Positions 1-5,274 are shown, counted from the stretch's first letter. The stretch is 5,274 nt of DNA from Mollicutes bacterium (GCA_003552275.1 PUKL01000068.1:1-5274); one strand, 5' to 3'. The notes: a model not told the origin generated them from the letters alone. Made by a program: numbers and translations.

Positions 1-81
1 CAATTCCACCAGGAATTCCGTGTTCGGCAACGCTTCGACGATTTTGCCTTGGACTTCGATTTTTTCTTCTTTTTCAGCCAT
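1..81 (-). CDS. infA: Translation initiation factor IF-1, 5' end only (partial at window edge)
   Basis: The first 27 codons are present, starting MAEKEEKIEVQGKIVEALPN and continuing TEFLVEL. This is the opening of IF-1, a small (about 72-residue) OB-fold protein that binds the 30S A site and assists IF-2 and IF-3 in initiation; the stretch IEVQGKIVEALPNTEF is a clear family match. The ATG at 81 lies inside the last codons of map (8-base overlap) and follows a strong AAGGAGG at 8 bases. In Bacillus a small KOW-domain gene separates map from infA; here it is absent. The remainder of the gene, and rpmJ, rpsM and the rest of the alpha-operon genes expected after it, lie beyond the window. Confidence 0.95.
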   Translation of the reverse strand, partial: MAEKEEKIEVQGKIVEALPNTEFLVEL

Positions 82-844
82 GACGGTCGCCTCCTTCCAG
101 GACGGTTAATAGATCATAGCCTTCTTCAGTGATCAAAACGGTGTGTTCATAATGGGCGCTCAATGACGAATCCGCGGTGACGGCCGTCCAGCCGTCGGCG
201 AGCACCGTCGTCTCGTGGGTTCCGGCATTCACCATCGGTTCGATCGCGAGAGTCATCCCGGCTTTCAGGACGGGTCCCTTCCCGGCTTCACCGAAGTTGG
301 GGACCTCGGGGGCTTCATGCAATCTTTTGCCGATGCCGTGTCCGACGAAGTCGCGGACCACACTGAAACCGTGCTTCTCGACATGTGTCTGCACCGCATG
401 GGAGATGTCCTGCAGACGGTTGCCGCTGACGGCGTGCCGCAAACCTTCGAACAAGGCCTCCCGTGTGACGTCGAGCAATTTCCGGGTCTCTTCGGGAATG
501 TCCCCCACAGGATAGGTCCAAGCCGAATCTCCATGATAGCCTTTGTATTCGGCGCCGATGTCCACTTTCAGGATGTCGCCTTCCTTGAGGCGCTTCGTCT
601 TCGCGGGGATGCCGTGGATGATCTCTTCGTTCACCGACGTGCAGGCACTCGCGGGGAACCCGCCATAACCCTTGAACGAGGGAACGGCTCCGTGGGAACG
701 GATCGTCTCTTCCACGATGGCGTCGATACGTGCGGTGGAGATGCCGGGTCGGACAGCTTGCCTTACGGCCTCATGGGCCAAGGCGACAATGCGGCCGGCT
801 TCTCTCATGAGGGTGATCTCCCGAGGTGATTTGCGGGTTATCAT
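74..844 (-). CDS. map: Type I methionine aminopeptidase
   Basis: Map removes the initiator methionine from nascent proteins whose second residue is small, acting in the cytosol at the ribosome exit. The 256-residue protein shows the pita-bread fold motifs of the type I family. The five metal-binding residues are Asp95 (KVDIGA), Asp106 (GYHGDSAWTYPVG, 102-114), His169 (FVGHGIG), Glu202 (IEPMVNAG) and Glu233 (HYEHTV). His77 (HGIP) and His176 are the conserved active-site histidines. There is no N-terminal SH3 or zinc-finger extension, so it is the short Bacillus-like class. The first ATG is chosen because MITRKSPREITLMREAGRIV aligns with Bacillus Map from its first residue. That ATG overlaps the adk stop as ATGA and has only a weak SD-like GAGAG, so it probably depends on ribosomes leaving adk. 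The 3' end overlaps infA by 8 bases. Confidence 0.98.
   Translation of the reverse strand: MITRKSPREITLMREAGRIVALAHEAVRQAVRPGISTARIDAIVEETIRSHGAVPSFKGYGGFPASACTSVNEEIIHGIPAKTKRLKEGDILKVDIGAEYKGYHGDSAWTYPVGDIPEETRKLLDVTREALFEGLRHAVSGNRLQDISHAVQTHVEKHGFSVVRDFVGHGIGKRLHEAPEVPNFGEAGKGPVLKAGMTLAIEPMVNAGTHETTVLADGWTAVTADSSLSAHYEHTVLITEEGYDLLTVLEGGDRHG
90..96 (-). promoter_or_regulatory. Ribosome binding site of infA inside map
   Basis: The coding strand reads AAGGAGG, eight bases before the infA ATG at 81, within the map coding sequence. It supports this ATG as the true start and allows initiation on infA independent of map termination. Confidence 0.88.
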
Positions 845-1494
845 CGCACGATCTCTCGCAAAGCCCGGCGGATGTTGGCATAGACGGCCTCGAAAGACTG
901 CATGCCGTTGATGTTCACGAGGACGCCGCGGCCTTTGTAGTAGTCGATGATGGGTTTCGTCTTCGACTCATAGATGTTCAGACGGTTGCGTACCGAAGCG
1001 GGCTTGTCGTCTTCTCTTTGGTAGAGTTCGCCGCCGCACTCGTCGCAGACGCCTTCTTTGCCGGAGGGACGGAACTTCGTGTGATAGGTCGCGTTGCACG
1101 ACTTGCACACGCGCCGGCCCACCATGCGTTCGAGGATGACCTCTTTGTCGACGACGATGTTGATGACGGCTGTCAGTCGCGTCCCCATCTTATCGAGCAT
1201 ATCGTCCAGCGCCTTCGCCTGATTGACGGTGCGGGGGTAGCCGTCGAGGAGGAAGGATGCTTCGGCGTCTTTTTTCAAAAGGCGTTTGCGGACGATCTCA
1301 TTCGTGATGTCGTCGGCGACCAAATCGCCCTTCTCGATGTATTCCATCGCTTCGATACCGAGTTTTTCTCCTCGTTTATGCGCTTCCCTGAACATCTCCC
1401 CGGTGGAGATGTTCGTCAGGTCGTAGTCTTCCACAAGACGCTTCGACTGGCTCCCCTTGCCGGCTCCCGGAGGACCCATGACCAAGAGTTTCAT
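841..1494 (-). CDS. adk: Adenylate kinase, zinc-LID form
   Basis: This cytosolic enzyme catalyses ATP + AMP = 2 ADP and balances adenine nucleotides. Its 217 residues equal the Bacillus enzyme. The P-loop is GPPGAGKGSQ (7-16), with Ser15 where most family members have Thr. The AMP-binding segment has STGEMFREA (30-38, Arg36) and DGYPRT (84-89, Arg88; Tyr86 in place of the commoner Phe). The LID (about 127-164) carries Cys130, Cys133, Cys150 and Cys153, a complete four-cysteine zinc site of the Gram-positive type. Arg127, Arg160 and Arg171 occupy the usual phosphate-binding positions. The start follows AGGAGGG at 7 bases. The gene begins 12 bases after the secY stop and ends in an ATGA overlap with map. 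Residues needed for catalysis appear present, so it should be active. Confidence 0.98.
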   Translation of the reverse strand: MKLLVMGPPGAGKGSQSKRLVEDYDLTNISTGEMFREAHKRGEKLGIEAMEYIEKGDLVADDITNEIVRKRLLKKDAEASFLLDGYPRTVNQAKALDDMLDKMGTRLTAVINIVVDKEVILERMVGRRVCKSCNATYHTKFRPSGKEGVCDECGGELYQREDDKPASVRNRLNIYESKTKPIIDYYKGRGVLVNINGMQSFEAVYANIRRALREIVR

Positions 1495-1501
1495 GTCAAA
1501 G

Positions 1502-1509
1502 CCCTCCTA
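1502..1509 (-). promoter_or_regulatory. Ribosome binding site of adk containing the secY stop codon
   Basis: The coding strand reads TAGGAGGG. Its first three bases are the TAG stop of secY, and AGGAGGG ends seven bases before the adk ATG at 1494. A ribosome terminating on secY would sit over the adk initiation site, which suggests coupled translation of the two genes. Confidence 0.85.
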
Positions 1510-2814
1510 ACGGATGAAGCCGCTGTAGGTTTTGCCCTGTACGTCGGTCTTGATTTGTTTGGTGGTCTCGATTGCGACACCGACAACGATCAGGAGGGAT
1601 GTCCCGCCGATCTGGATGTAGGGATCGAGGCCGAAAATCGCCGTGGTGAGGATGGGGATGGATGCCACGACAAGCAGATAGAAAGCGCCGATGGTCGTGA
1701 TTTTGAAAAGGAGTCGCGAAACATAGTTCTCCGTCTCCACACCCGGGCGCACGCCGGGGATGAAGGCGTTTTGTTTCTGGAGGTTGTTGGAAATCTTCTC
1801 GGGATTGATCTGTACGAACGAGTAGAAGAAGGTGAAGACGATGATGAGTATCGCATAGATGATATAACCGAGCGGACGCTGGTAGTTGAACATCTCATTG
1901 ATCCAAAAGCCCGGTGTGGTCTGGGCGAAATCGGGAAGGAAGTTCAAAAGCGTCTGCGGCAGGGAGAGGATCGTCACCGCGAAGATGACGGGGATGACTC
2001 CCGCGGAGTTGATCTTCAACGGAATGTTGGATGCGCTCTTGCCCTTGAACCGGGCGCTGCTCGGGCGGTTGGAATACTGGATGGGAATCTTCCGGGCGGC
2101 CGATTGCATGTAAGTGACCCCGATGAGAATCAGGATGAACATGATCACGACGACACCGAAGATCATGTAATCTCCGGTCCCCTCGCCTTCGGAAAGATAT
2201 TGACGTCCGAGCGTGGTGAACATTCCGGGCATGCCGGCGATGATACCGGCGACGATGATCATCGATGTTCCGTTGCCGATTCCTTTCAAGGTGATCTGGT
2301 CGGCGAGCCAGAGCAAGAATGCCGTACCACCGGTCATGATGAGGGCGAGATATGTGTAAGTGAGGAAATTGGCCTCGACCCAAGGCTGGAAGATGTAATC
2401 CTGGGTCAATGAGAAACCGAAGGTCATCCCGAGGGCCTGGACAAAAGCGAGACCCAAAGCGAGATACCTCGTGAGCTGGCTGATTTTCTTTTTCCCCACT
2501 TCACCTTCTTGCGACCATTCTTTGAGAATGGGCACGATATCCATCTGCAAAAGCTGGATGACGATCGAAGCGGTGATGTAGGGGGCGATGCCCAAAGCGA
2601 TGATGGAGTAGTTGCTCAAAGCCTGTCCCGTGAAGGCGTCCATGATGCCCAAAAACCCGCCCTGCTCTTCAAAGAACTGCGTGATGAGAGTCGGGTCGAT
2701 GAGGGGCATGCGGATGAACGTTGCGAGCCTGTAGATCAAAAAGACGCTAAGAGTGAAAAGAATCTTCTTCATCAGGCTCTTGTTCTTGAATACGGCCTTG
2801 ATGGTATCCATCAT
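1507..2814 (-). CDS. secY: Protein translocase subunit SecY
   Basis: SecY is the channel of the SecYEG translocon in the cytoplasmic membrane, passing unfolded preproteins out with SecA and inserting membrane proteins. At 435 residues it has the normal length. Ten membrane segments can be placed roughly at 18-36, 70-90, 115-135, 152-171, 182-202, 215-236, 270-291, 315-335, 370-393 and 400-418. The plug region precedes the second (about 54-66), and the second holds IAPYITASIVIQLLQMD (76-92), whose I80 and I84 align with pore-ring isoleucines. The long cytoplasmic loop with INPEKISNNLQKQ (336-348) and FIPGVRPG (351-358) carries the conserved Arg356 used in SecA contact. IGGTSLLIVVGVAIET (402-417) is also typical. 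The start is ATGATG: the first ATG overlaps the rplO stop, but the second (2811) is better spaced from the SD. Confidence 0.98.
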   Translation of the reverse strand: MMDTIKAVFKNKSLMKKILFTLSVFLIYRLATFIRMPLIDPTLITQFFEEQGGFLGIMDAFTGQALSNYSIIALGIAPYITASIVIQLLQMDIVPILKEWSQEGEVGKKKISQLTRYLALGLAFVQALGMTFGFSLTQDYIFQPWVEANFLTYTYLALIMTGGTAFLLWLADQITLKGIGNGTSMIIVAGIIAGMPGMFTTLGRQYLSEGEGTGDYMIFGVVVIMFILILIGVTYMQSAARKIPIQYSNRPSSARFKGKSASNIPLKINSAGVIPVIFAVTILSLPQTLLNFLPDFAQTTPGFWINEMFNYQRPLGYIIYAILIIVFTFFYSFVQINPEKISNNLQKQNAFIPGVRPGVETENYVSRLLFKITTIGAFYLLVVASIPILTTAIFGLDPYIQIGGTSLLIVVGVAIETTKQIKTDVQGKTYSGFIR

Positions 2815-3251
2815 ATCACCTCGACGGTTCCGCCGGCAGCTTTGATCTTCTCTTCGGCGGTCGATGTGAATTTATGTGCTTTGACGGTCACCTTTTTCTC
2901 GAGGGACCCTTTTCCGAGAATTTTCACGCCGTCCATCACCTTGGAAATCACACGGTCTTCGAGGAGTGTTTCCGGTGTGATGACAGCCCCGTCTTCATAG
3001 CGATTCAACCGTTCGACGTTCACGGTCGCGAAATCTTTGCGGTTGGGGTTTTTGAAACCGACTTTGCGGAAACGTTTGTAAAGGGGAGTCTGTCCACCTT
3101 CGAAACCGATGGGCTGGCTGAAGCCGGCGCGTTGTTTCTGCCCTTTATGTCCACGACCGGCGAGCTTGCCGGTGCCGCTTCCCATGCCGCGGCCGACGCG
3201 TTTTCTCTTCTTCGTCGAACCCGGGGTCGGTTGCAGTTCATGAAGTTTCAT
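2811..3251 (-). CDS. rplO: 50S ribosomal protein L15
   Basis: This 146-residue protein has the usual length of L15, a late-assembling large-subunit protein whose long extended N-terminus threads through 23S rRNA. The start MKLHELQPTPGSTKKRKRVG and the Gly/Lys/Arg-rich stretch GRGMGSGTGKLAGRGHKGQK (20-39) are the family signature, followed by GFEGGQTPLYKRFRKVGF (49-66). The globular C-terminal domain includes VKILGKGSLEKKVTVKAHKF (109-128) and ends GGTVEVI. A strong SD (AGGAGGT) lies 6 bases before the ATG. It follows rpsE directly, with rpmD absent between them. Its TGA stop overlaps the secY start as ATGA, which suggests that translation of secY is coupled to that of L15. Confidence 0.98.
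   Translation of the reverse strand: MKLHELQPTPGSTKKRKRVGRGMGSGTGKLAGRGHKGQKQRAGFSQPIGFEGGQTPLYKRFRKVGFKNPNRKDFATVNVERLNRYEDGAVITPETLLEDRVISKVMDGVKILGKGSLEKKVTVKAHKFTSTAEEKIKAAGGTVEVI
2815..2822 (-). promoter_or_regulatory. Ribosome binding site of secY inside the rplO 3' end
   Basis: The coding strand reads GAGGTGAT within the last codons of rplO. GAGG ends 4 bases before the first ATG (2814) and 7 bases before the second in-frame ATG (2811). The normal spacing favours the second, which would remove one methionine from SecY. Confidence 0.7.
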
Positions 3252-3257
3252 GTGGCT

Positions 3258-3264
3258 ACCTCCT
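3258..3264 (-). promoter_or_regulatory. Ribosome binding site of rplO
   Basis: The coding strand reads AGGAGGT, six bases before the ATG at 3251, at the end of the 51-base rpsE-rplO gap. The stop of a seven-codon reading frame in this gap (ATG at 3279) falls on the 3' side of the site. Confidence 0.9.
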
Positions 3265-3302
3265 ATTCTTCGTCAACATGTAAGGGTGATGATGAGGAAT
3301 CT

Positions 3303-3827
3303 TCACCCGAGGATCTCTTTTGCTTCTTTTCCGCGTGTGCGGGCGACTTCGTCAGCCGTACGCAGCCTATGGATGGCGTCCATGGTGGCGCGGACGATGT
3401 TGATGGGGGAGTCGGATCCGAGCGATTTGCTCAGGATGTCCTGCACACCCGCGGCTTCCAATACGGCACGTATGGGGCCGCCGGCGATGACACCGGTACC
3501 TTCGACGGCGGGCTTCAGATAGACGCGTCCGCCACCGTGTTTGCCGGTGATCTCATGCGGGATCGTCGTGCCGTACATCGGCACTTTGACAAAGTTCCGC
3601 TTGGCTTCTTCGATGGCTTTCCTGATGGCATCGGGAACCTCTTGGGCTTTTCCGGTGCCGAAACCGACCTGTCCCTTTTTGTCGCCGACAACGACAAGCG
3701 CGTTGAAACGGAAGCGACGGCCGCCTTTGACGACTTTCACGACGCGGCTGATGCTGACGACGCGTTCTTCGTAGATGTTCTCTTCGCGTTTTCTTCTCTT
3801 TTGGCGTTTTCTACGGTCTCTTTGCAT
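3303..3827 (-). CDS. rpsE: 30S ribosomal protein S5
   Basis: S5 acts in the body of the small subunit, at the mRNA entry side and in decoding accuracy. The 174-residue protein has the N-terminal double-stranded-RNA-binding-like S5 domain (about 20-85), containing RVVKVVKGGRRFRFNALVVV (28-47) and GFGTGKAQEVPDAIRKA (55-71). The C-terminal domain (about 95-174) carries EGTGVIAGGPIRAVLEAAG (109-127) and ILSKSLGS (131-138). The loop around residues 34-40 (KGGRRFR), where spectinomycin-resistance changes occur in other bacteria, looks intact. The first 14 residues hold ten Arg/Lys, making the protein about 8 residues longer than the Bacillus form. The start follows AAGGAGGT at 5 bases. The stop is TGA. 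In Bacillus and E. coli the next gene is rpmD; here it is rplO, after 51 bases. Confidence 0.98.
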   Translation of the reverse strand: MQRDRRKRQKRRKREENIYEERVVSISRVVKVVKGGRRFRFNALVVVGDKKGQVGFGTGKAQEVPDAIRKAIEEAKRNFVKVPMYGTTIPHEITGKHGGGRVYLKPAVEGTGVIAGGPIRAVLEAAGVQDILSKSLGSDSPINIVRATMDAIHRLRTADEVARTRGKEAKEILG

Positions 3828-3832
3828 GGAGT

Positions 3833-3840
3833 ACCTCCTT
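3833..3840 (-). promoter_or_regulatory. Ribosome binding site of rpsE
   Basis: The coding strand reads AAGGAGGT, a full complement of the 16S rRNA 3' end, five bases before the ATG at 3827. It fills most of the 14-base gap after rplR. Confidence 0.9.
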
Positions 3841-3841
3841 C

Positions 3842-4204
3842 TTAGAATTCCAATCCTTGAGCGCGTGCGGCCTCGGCCAGCGCTTTGATGCGCCCGTGAT
3901 AGCGGTAGCCGCTACGGTCGAAGACGACCCGCTTGATTTCTTTCTCGAGTGCCCGTTGGGCGAGAAGCTCGCCGACCGCTTGGGCGCCCTTCTTGTTGCC
4001 GCGGGTCTCTTTCACCGCGTCTTCTTCCATTGTCGAGGCGCTGACGAGAGTCTCTCCGTTCACATCATCGATCAATTGGGCATAGATGTTCTTGTTGGAA
4101 CGGTATACGCTCAAGCGCGGACGCAAAGGGGTGCCGACGAGGTTCATCCTCGCCCGATAGTGCCTTTGCTTGCGCATTTCGTTTCTTGGTTTCTTGTTGA
4201 TCAT
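3842..4204 (-). CDS. rplR: 50S ribosomal protein L18
   Basis: At 120 residues this equals the length of Bacillus L18, which binds 5S rRNA and anchors it in the central protuberance of the large subunit together with L5. The N-terminal tail is basic and flexible (MINKKPRNEMRKQRHYRAR). The folded domain follows with RPRLSVYRSNKNIYAQLIDD (28-47), the segment VVFDRSGYRYHGRIKALAEA (93-112), and the end GLEF, all family hallmarks. The codon just before the ATG is an in-frame TAG (4205-4207), so no longer start exists, and the N-terminus aligns with known L18 proteins from the first residue. The RBS is weaker and further away than those of its neighbours. It lies 20 bases after rplF and 14 bases before rpsE. 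Confidence 0.98.
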   Translation of the reverse strand: MINKKPRNEMRKQRHYRARMNLVGTPLRPRLSVYRSNKNIYAQLIDDVNGETLVSASTMEEDAVKETRGNKKGAQAVGELLAQRALEKEIKRVVFDRSGYRYHGRIKALAEAARAQGLEF

Positions 4205-4214
4205 CTATTCGTCA

Positions 4215-4219
4215 CTCCT
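4215..4219 (-). promoter_or_regulatory. Ribosome binding site of rplR, short and distant
   Basis: The coding strand has AGGAG ending 10 bases before the ATG at 4204. This is shorter and more distant than the AGGAGGT-type sites of rplF, rpsE and rplO. The rplF stop is only 5 bases upstream of this site, so reinitiation by ribosomes finishing rplF may help. Confidence 0.65.
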
Positions 4220-4224
4220 GACTG

Positions 4225-4761
4225 CTATTTAGCGATTTTTCCTTCTTTGCGGCGTACCCTTTCGTCGACATAGCGGATACCCTTGCCGAGGTAGGGTTCC
4301 GGTTTGCGGATCGCCCGGATATGAGAGGCGAACTCGCCGACCTTGTGCTTGTCGATTCCCGAGACGGTGATATCGGTGTTCTTGTTCACTTCGACCTCGA
4401 CGCCGTCGGGGATGTCGACTTCGACGTCGCTCGAATAACCGGCGCTGACGACAAGTTTGTTGCCTTGTTTTTTGGCACGATATCCGACACCGACCATTTT
4501 GAGCTTCTTGGTGAATCCCGTGCTCACACCCACGACCATGTTCGCGATCTGGGCGCGGGCCGTGCCGTGGAGCATGCGTTGGGTCTTGGTGTCGTCTTCC
4601 CTGTCGATGATGACTTGGTTGTCTTCGAGTGTGAGGGTCATCGTTTCGTGCACCTTGGTATTCAATGTCCCTTTGGGGCCCTTCAGCTCTATCTTCTGTC
4701 CGTCGATGTGTGCGGTAACGCCTTCAGGCAGGACGATGGGTTTCTTCCCGATACGACTCAT
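4225..4761 (-). CDS. rplF: 50S ribosomal protein L6
   Basis: This 178-residue protein matches the usual length of L6, which binds 23S rRNA near the sarcin-ricin loop and the factor-binding site of the large subunit. It starts MSRIGKKPIVLPEGV, the typical L6 opening. It has the two repeated alpha/beta domains of the family (roughly 1-82 and 83-178). The second carries the signature VGVGYRAKKQGNKL (90-103) and the rRNA-contacting KPEPYLGKGIRY (153-164), with a basic tail ending RRKEGKIAK. The frame stays open upstream to an ATG at 4908, which would add 49 residues, but that extension lies inside rpsH and has no L6 counterpart. The ATG at 4761 follows a near-perfect SD, so it is taken as the start. 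The stop is TAG; rplR follows after 20 bases. Confidence 0.98.
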   Translation of the reverse strand: MSRIGKKPIVLPEGVTAHIDGQKIELKGPKGTLNTKVHETMTLTLEDNQVIIDREDDTKTQRMLHGTARAQIANMVVGVSTGFTKKLKMVGVGYRAKKQGNKLVVSAGYSSDVEVDIPDGVEVEVNKNTDITVSGIDKHKVGEFASHIRAIRKPEPYLGKGIRYVDERVRRKEGKIAK

Positions 4762-4768
4762 AATGCGT

Positions 4769-4777
4769 ACCTCCTTT
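4769..4777 (-). promoter_or_regulatory. Ribosome binding site of rplF (decides the start)
   Basis: The coding strand reads AAAGGAGGT, seven bases before the ATG at 4761. It settles the start of L6 against the longer open frame from 4908. It sits in the 22-base gap after the rpsH stop. Confidence 0.92.
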
Positions 4778-4783
4778 GATTGA

Positions 4784-5179
4784 TCACCAGATGTAGGCCA
4801 GAATTTCGCCACCGACGTTTTGTTTGCGGGCTTCTCGGTCGGTGAGAACACCCTTGGACGTCGAAATGACAGCGATACCGAGTCCGTTGAGGACTTTGGG
4901 AAGTTCACCGCTGCCGGCGTATACTCTCAGGCCGGGTTTGGAAATGCGTTTCAGGCCTTTGACAACACGTTCGTTGTCATTGTATCTCATCGTGACGCGC
5001 AGTTTGTCAACCGGCTTGGCCCGGATGACATCGACTTTCGCGATATATCCTTCGTCGCGCATGAGCTCCAAGACCTCTTTTTTGAGCTTGGATGCCGGAA
5101 TGTCGACGGTTAGTGCTTTCATTTGGTTCGCGTTTCTGATGCGTGTCAACATATCAGCAATAGGGTCTGTCATTGCCAT
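4784..5179 (-). CDS. rpsH: 30S ribosomal protein S8
   Basis: This 131-residue protein has the normal length for S8, a primary binder of the central domain of 16S rRNA that helps organise the platform of the small subunit. The N-terminus MAMTDPIADMLTRIRNA, the middle KRISKPGLRVY (77-87) and the C-terminal segment STSKGVLTDREA (106-117) ending GGEILAYIW are family hallmarks. Two in-frame ATGs are possible (5179 and 5173). The first is preferred: it lies 9 bases after a strong GGGAGGAGG and matches the Bacillus form, which also begins two residues before MTDPIAD. In enterobacteria S8 represses the spc operon by binding an mRNA site near rplE; that site would lie upstream of this window, so nothing can be said about it here. 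The gene is 36 bases downstream of rpsN and 22 bases upstream of rplF. Confidence 0.98.
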   Translation of the reverse strand: MAMTDPIADMLTRIRNANQMKALTVDIPASKLKKEVLELMRDEGYIAKVDVIRAKPVDKLRVTMRYNDNERVVKGLKRISKPGLRVYAGSGELPKVLNGLGIAVISTSKGVLTDREARKQNVGGEILAYIW

Positions 5180-5188
5180 GTCTCATTG

Positions 5189-5197
5189 CCTCCTCCC
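5189..5197 (-). promoter_or_regulatory. Ribosome binding site of rpsH
   Basis: The coding strand reads GGGAGGAGG, ending 9 bases before the ATG at 5179 and 15 bases before the second in-frame ATG at 5173. The spacing favours the first ATG. An out-of-frame ATG lies between this site and the start (2 bases after it), too close to be used well. Confidence 0.85.
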
Positions 5198-5215
5198 AAT
5201 CACAGGAAAATATTT

Positions 5216-5274
5216 TTACCAACTTGCTTTTTTGACGCCCGGGATTTGCCCCTTGTACGCGAGTTCGCGGAAGC
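5216..5274 (-). CDS. rpsN: 30S ribosomal protein S14, 3' end only (partial at window edge)
   Basis: The last 18 residues and a TAA stop (5216-5218) are visible, reading FRELAYKGQIPGVKKASW. This is the conserved C-terminus of ribosomal protein S14, which binds 16S rRNA in the head of the small subunit. The wording matches the short, zinc-binding type (about 61 residues). The two leftover bases at the window edge (GC on the coding strand) fit a TGC cysteine just before the phenylalanine, where that type has its last zinc ligand; the first base of that codon lies outside the window, so this is inference. The gene directly precedes rpsH, the usual spc operon order. Its start, RBS and the other three cysteines are outside the window. 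The S14 assignment is near certain, the zinc type likely. Confidence 0.95.
   Translation of the reverse strand, partial: FRELAYKGQIPGVKKASW

Noticed and set aside
826..2412. A 528-codon open frame on the plus strand, antisense to adk and secY
   Set aside because: It lies opposite two certain genes, is extremely rich in Asp, His, Glu and Val as expected from the reverse complement of their codons, shows no recognisable domain, and its predicted start overlaps the map/adk junction. It is a shadow.
3256..3279. A seven-codon frame (MLTKNRR) in the rpsE-rplO gap, ending within the rplO SD
   Set aside because: It has no SD of its own, does not resemble L30, and a frame this short is expected by chance. 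It could act as a leader only if conserved in relatives, which cannot be tested here.
2874..3845. A 323-codon plus-strand open frame opposite rplO and rpsE
   Set aside because: It is fully antisense to conserved ribosomal protein genes, with Phe/Asp/Ala-rich low-information composition and no family resemblance.
4762..4908. A 49-residue N-terminal extension of L6 from an upstream ATG
   Set aside because: It lies inside rpsH, has no counterpart in L6 proteins, and the ATG at 4761 has a near-perfect SD.
5180..5215. The 36-base rpsN-rpsH gap as a possible promoter or S8-binding regulatory site
   Set aside because: It contains only the rpsH SD and an A/T run on the rpsN side; no convincing -35/-10 pair or S8-type helix could be recognised.
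1..5274. Terminators, repeats, mobile elements, CRISPR or an undescribed system
   Set aside because: The window is almost fully occupied by conserved, intact genes of one operon. No inverted repeat followed by a T-run in the reading direction, no direct repeat array and no foreign-looking segment was seen.

Overview
This window is a ten-gene stretch of the bacterial spc ribosomal-protein operon, all on the minus strand, so transcription runs from the high-coordinate end to the low. In transcription order it reads rpsN (3' end only), rpsH, rplF, rplR, rpsE, rplO, secY, adk, map, infA (5' end only). No mobile element, RNA gene, CRISPR array, promoter or terminator is visible, and the longest gap between genes is 51 bases. 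The window lies inside one transcription unit that extends past both edges.

The protein sequences look Gram-positive (Bacillota-like). The S14 tail fits the short zinc-binding form, the adenylate kinase is the 217-residue form with a four-cysteine zinc LID, and map and infA follow secY-adk as in Bacillus. The base composition looks moderately GC-rich by eye. Five of the nine visible stop codons are TGA (rpsH, rpsE, rplO, adk, map), and a visible tryptophan (end of S14) is TGG. This indicates the standard bacterial code rather than the Mollicutes code. Two genes of the Bacillus subtilis order are missing: rpmD (L30) between rpsE and rplO, and the small KOW-domain gene between map and infA. Loss of rpmD is known in several lineages, including Mollicutes, and may place this organism in or near a lineage that lost L30. 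A species cannot be named from the window.

Region by region: 5216-5274 is the S14 tail. 2811-5179 encodes S8, L6, L18, S5 and L15, each with its own strong Shine-Dalgarno (SD) site except L18, whose site is shorter and further away. 74-2814 encodes SecY, adenylate kinase and methionine aminopeptidase, packed by ATGA overlaps (rplO/secY and adk/map) or by a stop codon inside the next gene's SD (secY/adk). 1-81 is the start of initiation factor IF-1, overlapping map by 8 bases.

Together the genes link 30S and 50S assembly (S14, S8, S5; L6, L18, L15) with protein export (SecY), adenine nucleotide balance (Adk), N-terminal methionine removal (Map) and initiation (IF-1). This is an ordinary conserved housekeeping region. 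I found no undescribed system; the points worth a second look are gene absences, start-site details and one residue change in a nucleotide-binding loop.
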